Shown piece by piece: positions 6,317 through 6,823 of a stretch of DNA of 6,823 nucleotides. The notes beneath the pieces were generated by a model that searched no databases, was not told the DNA's origin, and was given only the letters and a program-made list of their open reading frames with translations. Source of the stretch: Flavobacteriales bacterium (lineage in GTDB: Bacteria > Bacteroidota > Bacteroidia > Flavobacteriales > Parvicellaceae); contig JAAZYJ010000045.1 of assembly GCA_014239715.1 (NCBI GenBank), forward strand, positions 1 to 6,823, in the 5' to 3' direction. Position numbers and translations under genes: made by a program. Position 1 is the first letter of the stretch. Each line of letters begins with the position of its first letter.

Positions 6317-6616
6317 ATGCCGATTAAAAGAATAGCCTTATTTGTTGTGGGAAGCACATTGCTTCTTGGATCCTGCTCATCACCAAAAGACGATGCCATA
6401 TCCGATATTGACAAGATGATGGAAGAATTCAATGCAGAAATGGACAGCATGACCAATGCTTTTAACGAAGACATGGATCAAATCAATGATGACATGAATT
6501 CAGAATTGGATGCAATGGGCGAAAATGTAGACGCGTTTCTTGACTCCTTGAATAGTAGTCAAAATGAATTTGCTGATTCTGTTCGCGAAGCTGCATTGAA
6601 AGAATCGGGAATCTAA
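6317..6616 (+). CDS. Acidic lipoprotein with six hendecad coiled-coil repeats
   Basis: This 99-residue protein has a lipoprotein signal (Lys/Arg head, hydrophobic core, lipobox LLGSC with the lipidated cysteine at residue 20). The mature 80 residues have about 22 Asp/Glu and only four Lys/Arg. From residue 27 to 92 the sequence falls into six 11-residue units with the pattern hydrophobic-N-x-[D/E]-hydrophobic-D-x-hydrophobic-x-x-x. Asp occupies unit position 6 every time (D32, D43, D54, D65, D76, D87), so a long helix or oligomeric coiled coil is expected. K24-D25-D26 shortly after the cysteine resembles the Lys-acidic-acidic signal that sends Bacteroidota lipoproteins to the cell surface. 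Seven methionines lie in the repeats. It sits 96 bp after the PKD gene with an A-rich leader before the ATG. A periplasmic or surface spacer, scaffold or cation-binding role is conceivable; the function is unknown. Confidence 0.83.
   Translation: MPIKRIALFVVGSTLLLGSCSSPKDDAISDIDKMMEEFNAEMDSMTNAFNEDMDQINDDMNSELDAMGENVDAFLDSLNSSQNEFADSVREAALKESGI
6395..6592 (+). repeat. Six tandem 33-bp (11-codon) repeats within the lipoprotein gene
   Basis: Codons 27-92 divide into six units of 33 bp with no gaps: residues 27-37, 38-48, 49-59, 60-70, 71-81 and 82-92. Units 2-4 are the most alike (FNAEMDSMTNA, FNEDMDQINDD, MNSELDAMGEN). The units are conserved in protein pattern more than in DNA, suggesting old duplications kept by structure. 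Confidence 0.7.
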
Positions 6617-6645
6617 AAACACTTCTTTCCAAACAATCGTGTTTT
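6616..6645. terminator. Possible bidirectional terminator hairpin
   Basis: AAAACAC (6616-6622) and GTGTTTT (6639-6645) form a perfect 7-bp inverted repeat around a 16-base loop, starting at the last base of the lipoprotein stop codon. On either strand the stem ends in a T-run (four T on plus, five T on minus). This would suit two genes converging here. The large loop and A/T-rich stem make it weak. Confidence 0.3.
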
Positions 6646-6732
6646 ACTGATGTAAGGTAGCTGAGTTTTTCAATGCGGCTGCTTGCTTATTCAGAATCAA
6701 ATTTATTGCCAGGCATTCACTATGGACTAGGC

Positions 6733-6823
6733 TCAACACCCACCCGGATCGCAAAAGAAGTCAATTCGGGTTCCCCCTACGTTGAAGATGCAACCGAGCT
6801 CGCGTTGCATTTCGTCTACATTC
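6733..6823 (-). CDS. Probable C-terminal end of a convergent gene, product unknown (cut by window edge)
   Basis: A minus-strand frame enters from the right edge and runs 29 codons to a TGA at 6735-6733. It begins NVDEMQRELGCIFNVGGTRI and ends with two cysteines in FFCDPGGC. G+C rises to roughly half just inside the stop, while 6617-6732 is clearly more A/T-rich, as expected for a coding end next to an intergenic gap. The opposite arrangement cannot be excluded: a plus-strand frame opens at ATG 6673 and also runs to the edge, but it has no promoter or leader signal and would start in the A/T-rich part. Thirty open codons alone are weak evidence, and no family is recognised. Confidence 0.38.
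   Translation of the reverse strand, partial: NVDEMQRELGCIFNVGGTRIDFFCDPGGC

Noticed and set aside
31..6374. Six GGATCC sites and many GATC sites in 6.8 kb
   Set aside because: More than chance would give, but most GATC fall at GAT/ATC codon junctions in coding DNA; no clustering at a regulatory or replication-like region was seen.
6673..6823. Plus-strand frame from ATG 6673 to the right edge (50 codons)
   Set aside because: No promoter-like box or leader signal; the first part lies in A/T-rich sequence resembling intergenic DNA, and the G+C rise coincides with the stop of the minus-strand frame instead. It cannot be fully excluded.

Overview
The window most likely comes from a member of the Bacteroidota, probably Flavobacteriia-like. 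Two of the predicted secreted proteins end in a type A sorting domain of the type IX secretion system (T9SS), which is confined to this phylum. Start codons lack Shine-Dalgarno sequences, and TAnnTTTG-type -7 promoter elements are visible. No rRNA, tRNA, CRISPR array, transposase or integrase was seen.

Layout. Positions 1-349 (minus) hold the N-terminal part of a multi-pass membrane protein, cut by the left edge. A 121-bp divergent intergenic region follows, then a YhhQ-family queuosine-precursor transporter (471-1286, +). Next come a secreted cupredoxin fused to a T9SS sorting domain (1404-2003, +) and a penicillin-acylase-family Ntn-hydrolase with a signal peptide and GTG start (2121-4250, +). 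After these lie a small charged protein of unknown function (4371-4574, +), a secreted PKD-domain protein with a T9SS C-terminus (4772-6220, +), and a very acidic lipoprotein (6317-6616, +). The last 90 bases probably hold the C-terminal end of a convergent minus-strand gene. No gene-free stretch exceeds 300 bp; the longest is 4575-4771, which holds only a weak promoter candidate.

How the genes relate. Apart from the small protein and the unclassified tail, all products are predicted to sit in or beyond the inner membrane: two transporters or permeases, two T9SS cargoes, one exported acylase and one lipoprotein. The gaps of 96-197 bp and the promoter-like boxes argue for mostly separate transcription units, so the cluster looks like a neighbourhood of envelope genes, not one pathway.

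The strongest unexplained signal is in the lipoprotein. Nearly all of its mature part is six tandem 11-residue units with an Asp in the same position of every unit, a hendecad coiled-coil pattern. Also worth a second look are the surface-directed blue-copper protein, the possibly leaderless GTG start of the acylase, and a recurring TAnnTTnTGC box about 37 nt before two start codons. I found no convincing evidence for a multi-gene novel system.
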